DNA of 64,000 bases from an uncultured Mycoplasmataceae bacterium (GTDB lineage Bacteria > Bacillota_I > Bacilli_A > Mycoplasmatales > Mycoplasmoidaceae): NCBI GenBank assembly GCA_947041945.1, contig CAMREV010000002.1:29240-93239 (forward strand). The letters are read 5' to 3'. Shown piece by piece: positions 57,217 through 64,000 of this stretch (positions within the stretch are counted from its first letter, which is position 1; every line of letters starts with the position of its first letter). Made by a program: the position numbers and the translations under genes. The notes under the pieces were generated by a model, which searched no databases, was not told where the DNA came from, and saw only the letters and a list, made by a program, of their open reading frames with translations.

Positions 57217-57735
57217 ATGAAAAAATCAGAGAAGATTGTTAAACTTGACAAGAAAATAAAAAAAGACAAAGTTGTCAAAGAAAAAAATAAAGTTAAAAAA
57301 GAAAAAATTGTTAGTGAAAACAAGAAAATAAAAAAAGACAAAATTGTTAACAAAAACAAGAAATTCAAAAAAGAAAAAATTATTAAATCAAATGCAGATG
57401 AATTAAAAAATAAAAATATTCAAGTGGCTGATGATGATTTAATTATTGCAAAAGACCACAATGAAATTAAATTGAATCAAGATGAAATTAAATCAAATCA
57501 AAAAGAAGAAAACTTAAAACCTAAAGAATCTAATATTCCGGAAATTAATTACAAGGATGAAAAGAAACATAAAACTAAAAGATTATTCTTTGGTTTAGGA
57601 AAAGAATTTTGAAGAATATCTTGACCAACAAATAAAAAAATCTTAAATGATTTCATTACAACAGTTATCGTAATGATATTCTTCACCCTAATCTTTTATG
57701 GTGTTGGTGTCTTAATTGGAACATTTATTAAATAA
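57217..57735 (+). CDS. secE: Preprotein translocase subunit SecE with a Lys-rich N-terminal extension
   Basis: The last ~45 residues are the conserved SecE core: KEFWRISWPTNKKILNDF followed by a single membrane helix (TTVIVMIFFTLIFYGVGVLIG). Both core Trp residues are TGA. About 125 residues precede it, built from imperfect repeats such as KKIKKDKIV and KKFKKEKII. Most bacterial SecE of the single-helix type has only 60-70 residues. The extension is strongly basic in its first half. SD AAAGGAG precedes the ATG. Confidence 0.9.
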
Positions 57736-57745
57736 GGAAAAAACA

Positions 57746-58732
57746 GTGAGTAAAAATATAAACAAACCGCAATGATATATTGCAACAACAATTATTGGAA
57801 GTGAAGAATCAATCTATCTATCATTATTAGATAAAATCAAAGCATATAAATTTGATGATCTAGTTCAAGAAATGAGAATGATAAAATATAATGATGTTAC
57901 TATTGAAACATTTAAAGATGGTTCTAACCCTCCTCCTAAAACAATGAGAAATACAAAAAATATTGTATGAGAAACTACACCTGATGGAAAATATATAAAA
58001 AAGACTTCTAGAAGTGTAAATAAATTCCCTGGTTATATCTTTATATGTATGATAATGACTGATGAAGTTTGATATGCAATTAGAAACACTCCAGGTGTTA
58101 CTGGTTTCGTTGGTTCATCTGGTAAGGGTGCTCAACCAATTCCAATTTCTGAATTTGAATTAGCTGAACTATTTGATCCTGATAAAAATAAAGACATTAT
58201 CAGACATGTAAATGCTGCTAGTGTTTCAATTGAAGAAGTTGATCATGTTATTGATGAAAATCCAATAAAACCCAAAAGCGATATTGAATTCTTTAATTCA
58301 AGAGCTACTTCTTCTGCAACTTTAAGTCAAACAAGAAAAATTGATTTTGAGAAAAGAACTAGTCATGTAACTGAATCAGATATTGATAAAGAAGAAACTC
58401 CTCATATTGAAGTAATTAAAAAACCAATATTTGAAGAAAAAGAAATAATAATTGAAAAGCATTCTTCTAATGAATTTGAAAAACCAACTAACAATAAATT
58501 TGAAAATTCTAAGGTTACTGAAAATAAACAAAAAGAAGTAAAAACTTCAAATAATGACTCTCTAGGTGATTTTGTTGTTGGTAATACAGTTAAAATTATT
58601 TCAGGTACATTCAAAGACCAAGAAGCAATAATAACAAAAATTGATACTATAAGTGGTGAGTTAGTTTGTGAAATTGATTTCTTTGGAAGAGTTAATGAAG
58701 TAAAACTTAAAAAAAATGAAGTAACTAAATAA
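57746..58732 (+). CDS. nusG: Transcription elongation factor NusG with a long internal linker
   Basis: Residues 1-150 are the NGN domain (QWYIATTIIGSEE..., [31 protein letters not shown]). Residues from about 273 to 328 are the KOW domain (GDFVVGNTVKIISGTFKDQEA...). Between them lies a ~120-residue Glu/Lys/Ser-rich disordered stretch not found in most bacterial NusG (~180 residues). Long NusG forms are known in mycoplasmas. The start is a GTG at 57746, after AAGGAAAAAACA, and gives MSKNINKPQW. Confidence 0.94.
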
Positions 58733-58814
58733 AGAAATAAAATAGTAAATTACTTTACAAATACTAATAAATTAGTTAAAATTATAATAAGTAAGTAAAA
58801 AAGGAAAAATATTT

Positions 58815-59945
58815 ATGGATAACAATAATTACGGAAATAGACCATCATTTGGTAGTACACCATTTAATGGAAGAGATTCAAATAGAAATAATCCTCCAAG
58901 AACTTCATTCGGAAACTCTTCATACAGACCAATGTCAAGTTTTGGATCAGGATACCCAAGACCATCTTCGTTTGGTTCTTCTTATGGAAGACCAATGGGT
59001 GGAATGAATAGACCTCCTTATGGCTCATTCTCTGGAGCTGGTTCAAGATCTTTAGGATATAGCGGAATGGGTGGTTCTGGTTTCAACAGACCTGCTTATG
59101 GTGGAATGATGAGCAGACCTGCTTATGGTGCTTCACCATATGCAAGTAGATTTGCTCCTACAGATTCATCAAGATATGGTCATGGTAGAACTTTACCTCC
59201 ATTCTCACCGATGCCTCAACAACAAGGGCAACCACAAGAACCAGTATTCAACAAATACAGTTTAGATAATGCTCAGCCACAAGGTGTTGATGTTAATAAC
59301 AACTTCCAACCAACTGCTCAAGTTCAAGATCCTGCTCCTCAGTATCAAGAACCTGCTGCTCAATACGAACAACCAGCTCAAGAAGCTTATTATGATCAAC
59401 CAGCTCAAGAAGCTTATTATGATCAACCAGCTCAAGATGTTCAATATGACCAACAATATGAACAACCAGCTCAAGAAATGGCTCCAATGGATTCAGGTGA
59501 AGAATTATCAGCTGACTTCCTAAAAAGTTGAGAACCATCTATTATGGCTCTTGCTGAATATTCAAGTGTTGGTTCAGAACAAAGAGGTGCTTACATTATC
59601 GATGATGCAGGTAATGTAATATGTGAAGGTTTTGAAGGTAAACAAGAAGATCCAAATAATCCAGATGCTGAACTTTTCGAATACGCTGCTGAAGTTAATG
59701 CAATTAACAGTGCATACTCTAATGGTAGAGATGCTGAATTATATAATGCTAACCTTTTAGTAAGTGAAATTCCAAGTGAAGAAACTGCATCTTATATTGC
59801 TCAAATGGGAATTAAAGCTATTTACTATTGAGTAAAAGGTGAAAAAGAATTTAAAAAATTCCAAAAAAACAAAGACTACAAAAAAGTTTCTGCAATATTA
59901 GAACCACTTAATTGTAAATTAATCCCTGTTCAAGGTGATAAATAA
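58815..59945 (+). CDS. Gly/Tyr/Gln-rich low-complexity protein with a degenerate dCMP/cytidine-deaminase fold
   Basis: The 376-residue product is composite. Residues 1-140 are Gly, Ser, Arg, Pro and aromatic-rich (SFGSGYPRPSSFGSSYGRP). Residues 140-230 are Gln/Pro/Tyr-rich with tandem copies of QPAQEAYYD. From about 240 the sequence follows the dCMP deaminase pattern: MALAEYSSVGSEQRGAYIID, YAAEVNAINSAYSNG, LLVSEIPSEETASYIAQMGIKAIYYW. The zinc ligands are missing: HAE reads AAE (291-293), and PCxxC reads PSEET (320-324). The catalytic Glu293 remains. Enzyme activity is therefore unlikely. It has its own -10-like box and terminator. Fold assignment is by pattern only. Confidence 0.7.
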
Positions 59946-59950
59946 AAACC

Positions 59951-59980
59951 AAAAATAAAATAAGAAATTATTTTATTTTT
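59951..59980 (+). terminator. Terminator after the low-complexity/deaminase-fold gene
   Basis: The 13-bp stem AAAAATAAAATAA / TTATTTTATTTTT has a GAAA loop, followed by T-rich sequence. Confidence 0.8.
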
Positions 59981-60121
59981 TTTATTTTTTTTCAAAAAAT
60001 GATTCTATATCAAACACTATTACATAAATATATCTAAACCAATATTGTTATTCAAATAAATTAAACTTTTTTATTAAACCACTTGATTTTTTCATTTATT
60101 TATAGTTTAATTATATTGTAG

Positions 60122-60415
60122 GGATGAAGTTTAGGAATGTGGTTTCTTTGTGACCAATGTTAACTTCATTTTCATGTTATTTTTTAAAATATGATTATCA
60201 TCGCAGGTCCCTGACACCTATTACAAGTTATCAATTAGGGTTGTCTATATTTTGGTTGGTCTCTTAACAATAGAAACCTTGTAATAAGCGATGTAAGCAT
60301 TTAGCTAAATAACTTTTTGATTATGGAGCACATAAACTTAGAAGCCATGAGCTTAATATAAGTATCTACAAAAAAGTAAATTAAAAGACTTTCACTCATA
60401 ATGTGCTAGTCTTTT
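60122..60415 (+). ncRNA. Unassigned structured RNA of about 295 nt upstream of an APC permease
   Basis: The 567-base gap between 59945 and 60513 has no credible ORF but strong nested structure. A first stem-loop is ATGAAGTT/AACTTCAT (60124-60169). A rod then follows: CATCGC/GCGATG (60199-60204, 60288-60293), TATTACAAG/CTTGTAATA (60219-60227, 60278-60286) and TCTAT/ATAGA (60244-60248, 60270-60274), with an asymmetric 14-nt/1-nt internal loop. ATGG/CCAT (about 60334-60355) is a third hairpin. It ends in its own terminator. I recognise no riboswitch, T-box, SRP RNA, tmRNA or RNase P motif. It may be a free RNA or a permease leader; the rod with a large bubble slightly recalls 6S RNA. Confidence 0.5.
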
Positions 60416-60418
60416 TTA
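60383..60418 (+). terminator. Terminator of the 60.1-kb RNA
   Basis: AAAAGACT pairs with AGTCTTTT (60408-60415), with an inner CAC/GTG pair and a T-run. Confidence 0.75.
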
Positions 60419-60512
60419 TTATATGTACACAATAAACTTCATTCATCCTTGCTCTTTTATTTTATTTTAAATATATTTTTTAATATATAATTTTAACTAA
60501 TATGGAGTGCCA

Positions 60513-62060
60513 ATGAAAACAAGCAATAATACAACTCAAAAAATTGGCTTTTTTACTGCATTATCAATGTTAATGGGTTCTGTTATAGGAATAGGTATAT
60601 TCTTAAAAAATGGTGGAATTTTTGCTATCAATGGATTTAATGGAGTTGGGATTATAACTTCATGAATCATTGGTGGAATCATCGCTCTAACTGCTGCTAT
60701 AAGTTTTGCTGAAGTAGGAACTTCACAAAAATCAAGATCTGGACTTGCTGGTTGAGTTGAAAAATTTTGAGGAAGAAAAGTAGGGTACTTTGTAAAAACT
60801 ATTCAACCAATATTCTATCTTGGTTTAATGGTTCCAATTTTATCTTTCTATTCTGCAGAGTCTATAGTAAAAATGTTTCTTCCAATCAATGGTTCAAGTG
60901 TTGTAATCCATTATGGAATTATTACATTAATTACATTATTATTAATGATTTTCTTTTTAACAGTGAATTTTTTCTCTTTAAAAATTGCTGGTAGATTCTC
61001 TTTTATTACAACAATTTTAAAATTTCTTCCCTTAATTGTAATTATTATTTGAGGGTTAGTTTATTCAATTCAAAACCATACTACTGGATTATTTGATCCT
61101 AACTTAAATGTCCCTAATACTAATCCACCAATAAAACCTGCTCCAAACCCAAGTTTCACAGCTATTTTAGCTTCTTTACCATCTGTATTATTTGCATTTG
61201 ACTCTTTTGCAAACGTAGGTAACTTATCATTAGATATTAAAAAACCAGATAGAAATGTTCCGCTAGTAATTTCTGTAGGTATGATTTCATGTGCCGCATT
61301 TTACTTATTAATAACAATTGCTCAAATATTTTTTGCAGAAGGTAATTCATTAAATATTTTTGGTAATATTGTCCAACTAAGTCCACAATTAGATTTATTC
61401 ATTTCTGTTTCATTAAATGTATTTATTACAATATCTATCTTAGGTGTATTAAACGGTTATGCTTCTTCATGTATAAGATCATTTAATTCACTAACAGATG
61501 AAAAATTAATATTTTGTCATTCTCAAGTCAGTTCTTTTTCAAGTAGAATTTTTCCAAAATTTATTAGTGAAATAAAACCTGGGTATGTCTTGTCCTTAAT
61601 ATTTACTATATTTTGGTTTCTTGCACTTGCTATTCCGTCTATGGTAAAAGGTCCAAACGGAACAGATGTTTATGTTGATGGTGTAAGTAACTACCCAACA
61701 TTATTCTTCTTTGCAATATATGGTTTTGTTATTCTTGGTGGTTTAATTAACAGATTTACAAAAAAGGTAGAAGTCCAAAAACAAAAGGCATTCTTATTTG
61801 TTGCTCCTATAGCTATAATCGGATCATTTTTAGTATTTGGGTATCAACTGTTCTATGAAATAATCTTTAAGTCAATTGAAGAAGCAAATGGTCATTTAAC
61901 ATGAGGTTTATTCTTTTCAAATAATGTAATTGTTTATAGATGAGAAGGAATGATATTCTTTATAGTATTTCTAATAATATTTATTTTAATCCCTGTAATT
62001 AATTTTTTCTTATTCCCTCTATTGAATAAAAGCGCTAAAATTAATCTTAGCAAGGAATAA
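60513..62060 (+). CDS. APC-family amino acid permease
   Basis: The 515-residue protein has about 12 hydrophobic helices and the APC N-terminal signature GFFTALSMLMGSVIGIGIF (helix 1 with GxG break). FFAFAEVG-like ISFAEVGTS in helix 2 and LPSVLFAFDSFANVGNLSLDIKKPDRNVP in helix 6 region also fit. It would import amino acids or oligo-derived substrates by cation coupling; specificity is unknown. Many Trp codons are TGA. SD TGGAG precedes the ATG. The upstream RNA element could regulate it. Confidence 0.88.
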
Positions 62061-62064
62061 AAAA

Positions 62065-62598
62065 ATGAGGGCAATTTTGATAATTGATATGCAAAATGAT
62101 TTTAGTGATTTTGGAACATTGCCAGTAAAAAAATCATTGGAACTTGCAAATAGAATTTCAAATTTAATTAACTCTGTAAAAAGAGAACAATTTAAAATAT
62201 TAGCTTCATTAGATTATCATCCAATTAATCATGTTTCATTTAATCAGTTTCCAGTTCATTGTGTTGCAAAAACAAAGGGTTCAGAACATATAGAACCATT
62301 AAATAATTTTGATTATGATTTAATAATTAAAAAAGGTACTAAAAAGAACATGGATAACTTTTCTTGTTTTTATAATGGAAAAAGAGAAAGTAAACTAAAA
62401 AAGTACTTAACCAAAAATAATATCACAGACATTTATGTATGTGGTATTGCATTAGATATATGCGTTGAAGCTACAATTAAAGATCTAATTAAAAATAACT
62501 ACAATGTTTTTTTAATTGAAGACCTTTCAATCCCATTAGATTTAAATTATGTTTTAGAGTTAGATAAATTAACAAAAATAAATTCATCTAAAATTTAA
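62065..62598 (+). CDS. pncA: Nicotinamidase / isochorismatase-family hydrolase
   Basis: The 177-residue cysteine hydrolase has the triad: Asp in IIDMQNDFSDFGTL, Lys in IIKKGTKKNMDNFSCF and Cys in VCGIALDICVEATIKDL. DYHPINHVSF supplies metal ligands as in PncA. It would turn nicotinamide into nicotinic acid for NAD salvage, upstream of NAD kinase function. It starts 4 bases after the permease, so the two share a transcript; nicotinamide or precursor uptake is a possible link but unproven. Confidence 0.88.
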   Translation: MRAILIIDMQNDFSDFGTLPVKKSLELANRISNLINSVKREQFKILASLDYHPINHVSFNQFPVHCVAKTKGSEHIEPLNNFDYDLIIKKGTKKNMDNFSCFYNGKRESKLKKYLTKNNITDIYVCGIALDICVEATIKDLIKNNYNVFLIEDLSIPLDLNYVLELDKLTKINSSKI

Positions 62599-62639
62599 TT
62601 TATATATTCAATACTAAATATTATGTGTTATTATTACTA

Positions 62640-62776
62640 AGTATAAAGAAAGTAGTTAAAACTCACCTGATGTCTCTTAAATGTAGATTTAGGTTAATGC
62701 TTAAAACATATTAATTCAAATATTAATAATATATGTTTTATCGTTTTAACACACTATTTTTTTAGTGTGTTTTCTT
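62640..62776 (+). promoter_or_regulatory. L20-type autoregulatory leader of infC-rpmI-rplT
   Basis: The 196-base gap before infC contains CACCTGATGTCTCTTAAATG, a long stem TAAAACATAT/ATATGTTTTA (62702-62711, 62731-62740) and a terminator hairpin (62748-62771). Location and order match the Firmicutes L20 leader, in which L20 binds its own mRNA and favours termination. The assignment rests on context and architecture, not on an alignment. Confidence 0.65.
62748..62776 (+). terminator. Attenuator hairpin before infC
   Basis: AACACACTA / TAGTGTGTT has a T6 loop and a T-rich tail, placed 20 bases before the infC start. Confidence 0.85.
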
Positions 62777-62794
62777 TTTACAATGAAGGGATTT

Positions 62795-63313
62795 ATGAAT
62801 CAAAGTAAATACATAATTAATGAAGGCATAAAAGAAAAGTCTTTAATGGTAATCGATGAACTAGGTGAAAAACTTGGTGAAATGGATACTGAAAAAGCAC
62901 TTGAATTAGCCTATTCAAAAAATTTAGATTTAGTTCTTTTCTCTAAAGGAGAAGGAAAACCAGTTGCAAAAATTGTTGATTACAACAAATTCATGTATGA
63001 AAGCAAGAAAAAAGCAAAAGAATCTAAAAAGAATCAAACAGTTGTCAAAAACAAAGAGATCAAAGTTAAACCAACAATTGGAGATCATGATTTAAATGTC
63101 AGAATTGAAAATGCAAAAAAATGATTGAATTGTGGAGACAGAATAAGATTTGTAGTTTTAGCATATGGAAGAATTGGGACTAAAACTGAATTAATTGATG
63201 AAATATATTTAAAATTTATAAATGCACTTGCTGATCATGGGGTTGTTCAAAAACCTTTAAAAAGAATCAGTGCTGTGCAATATGAGTCAATAATAATCCC
63301 TAACAAAAAATAA
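62795..63313 (+). CDS. infC: Translation initiation factor IF-3
   Basis: IF-3 checks the start codon and prevents early 50S joining. The 172-residue sequence has YIINEGIKEKSLMVIDELGEKLG (N domain), DYNKFMYESKKKAKESKK (linker) and EIKVKPTIGDHDLNVRIENAKKWL (C domain). The ATG at 62795 has GAAGGGA five bases before it; in-frame ATGs upstream (62783 and earlier) lie on or before that SD and are not used. The Trp in KKWL is TGA. Confidence 0.96.
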
Positions 63314-63327
63314 ATTTGAGGTTTTTT

Positions 63328-63519
63328 ATGAAAGTTAAACAAAAATCAAAAAGAGCAGTTGTTAAAAGAATGAAGAGAACTAAAGGTGGCGAAATTAAAA
63401 GAAAACAAGCCTTTAGATCTCACATGGCTCACAACAAAACAACAAAAACTAAAAGACATCTTAAAAAAGATTCATTAGTAAGTAAATCAGATAAAGCAAG
63501 ATACGATCAAGTTTTATAA
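63328..63519 (+). CDS. rpmI: 50S ribosomal protein L35
   Basis: The 63-residue basic protein has KVKQKSKRAVVKRMKRTKGG and FRSHMAHNKTTKTKRHL, as in L35. GAGGT lies 6 bases before the ATG at 63328, which decides the start over an in-frame ATG-like codon at 63316. Confidence 0.95.
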   Translation: MKVKQKSKRAVVKRMKRTKGGEIKRKQAFRSHMAHNKTTKTKRHLKKDSLVSKSDKARYDQVL

Positions 63520-63537
63520 TATTAGGAGAAGAATAAA

Positions 63538-63888
63538 ATGAGAGTTAAAACAGGGCCTACTACAAGAAGAAGAAGAAAAAGATGACTTGATAAAGCAGAA
63601 GGTACAAGAGGAGTTAATCACAAGTCTTACCGTAATGCAAAACAAACAGTTATCAAATCTAGCCAATACGCTTATAGAGACCGTAAAAATAAAAAGAGAG
63701 ACTTTAGAAAACTGTGAATCACTAGAATTAATGCTGGTGTAAGAGCAGAAGGATATACTTATTCTCAATTTATTAATCAGTTAAATAAGAAAGATATTAA
63801 AATCAATCGTAAAATGATTTCTGAACTTGCAGTAAATAATGAAAAAGAGTTTAAAGCATTTGTACATGATGTAATGAAACAAAAATAA
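63538..63888 (+). CDS. rplT: 50S ribosomal protein L20
   Basis: The 116-residue L20 reads [22 protein letters not shown], with the Trp as TGA, then [21 protein letters not shown]. It binds 23S rRNA early in assembly and in Firmicutes represses its own operon through the leader upstream of infC. SD AGGAGAAG precedes the ATG. Confidence 0.97.
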
Positions 63889-63912
63889 AAAATACTAAGT
63901 ATTTTTTATTTT
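63887..63912 (+). terminator. Terminator of the infC operon
   Basis: AAAAAATAC / GTATTTTTT has a TAA loop and T-rich sequence after it. Confidence 0.75.
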
Positions 63913-63920
63913 TTTATTTA

Positions 63921-64000
63921 TTAGAACAATCCATAACCAATATATGATTTAGATGGATATTTTGAAAGTCTTAAGAAAACATTTTCACTACTTAAATATT
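63921..64000 (-). CDS. C-terminal end of an unidentified gene (cut by window)
   Basis: Reading the minus strand from the window edge gives an open frame of 25 residues ending RLSKYPSKSYIGYGLF and TAA at 63921-63923. It is convergent with rplT across a terminator, the usual arrangement here. Too little is present to name a family. Confidence 0.4.
   Translation of the reverse strand, partial: YLSSENVFLRLSKYPSKSYIGYGLF

Noticed and set aside
59262..59538. Overlapping frames on both strands in the QPAQEAYYD repeats
   Set aside because: They arise from the tandem repeat in the real gene and repeat the same short units; none has an SD.
60122..60415. T-box or lysine/SAM riboswitch for the permease
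   Set aside because: No T-box GGTGGNACC sequence and none of the conserved cores of those riboswitches can be seen.

Overview
The window is very AT-rich, and genuine proteins are repeatedly interrupted by in-frame TGA where their families carry tryptophan (for example the TGA of the thioredoxin WCGPC site and the conserved Trp of SecE). All coding calls therefore use genetic code 4 (TGA = Trp). Together with PolC, the small gene set, a ProRS ending in Tyr, DnaB/DnaI loaders and RNase J, this points to a wall-less mollicute (Mycoplasma-like). The block HAD phosphatase - trpS - Spx - NAD kinase - EIIB-like protein has the same gene content and order as MG125-MG129 of M. genitalium as I remember it. 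The MEP-pathway gene dxr, a FNT channel, a MAGa7180-like nuclease and ankyrin-repeat proteins are present, so I leave the exact genus open. No rRNA, tRNA, insertion sequence or CRISPR array was seen.

Layout: 1-4.6 kb, ffh end, ttcA-like gene, a TruB remnant fused to RibF, proS. 4.6-9.9 kb, the MG125-129-like block plus a seven-helix membrane protein. 9.9-12.3 kb, ybeY-era-recO (minus strand) and a thioredoxin. 12.4-22.9 kb, uvrA, dnaK, rplU, a prp-rpmA fusion, nusA-infB-rbfA and a membrane protein. 22.9-25.6 kb, a structured intergenic region, dnaB-dnaI, rpsU. 25.6-31.1 kb, small unknowns, FNT channel, pheS-pheT. 31.1-33.3 kb, a ~390-nt RNA with its own promoter and terminator, deoC, a pseudouridine synthase. 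33.3-37.7 kb, a coiled-coil protein, galU, gapN. 37.8-48.6 kb, one long plus-strand run: RavA-like pseudo-ATPase, PD-(D/E)XK nuclease, exonuclease-like protein, pth, tilS, dxr, rseP, polC. 48.6-53.6 kb, RNase J and deformylase (minus), gmk, rlmN, PP2C phosphatase. 53.6-56.8 kb, an unknown and two ankyrin-repeat genes. 56.8-60 kb, rpmG-secE-nusG and a Gly/Tyr/Gln-rich protein ending in a degenerate deaminase fold. 60-64 kb, a second unassigned RNA, an APC permease, nicotinamidase, infC-rpmI-rplT with an L20-type leader, and the edge of a minus-strand gene.

Most genes are housekeeping: translation, DNA replication and repair, RNA decay, secretion and cofactor supply. The accessory interest lies in fusions and dead enzymes: Prp joined in frame to its substrate L27, a TruB without its catalytic Asp joined to RibF, a RavA-type AAA+ protein without Walker motifs beside a nuclease, an EIIB-like protein without its Cys, and a deaminase fold without zinc ligands on a prion-like tail. 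Genes are tightly packed. Several pairs overlap by an 8-nt start/stop, and convergent pairs often bury their stop codons in one shared terminator hairpin.
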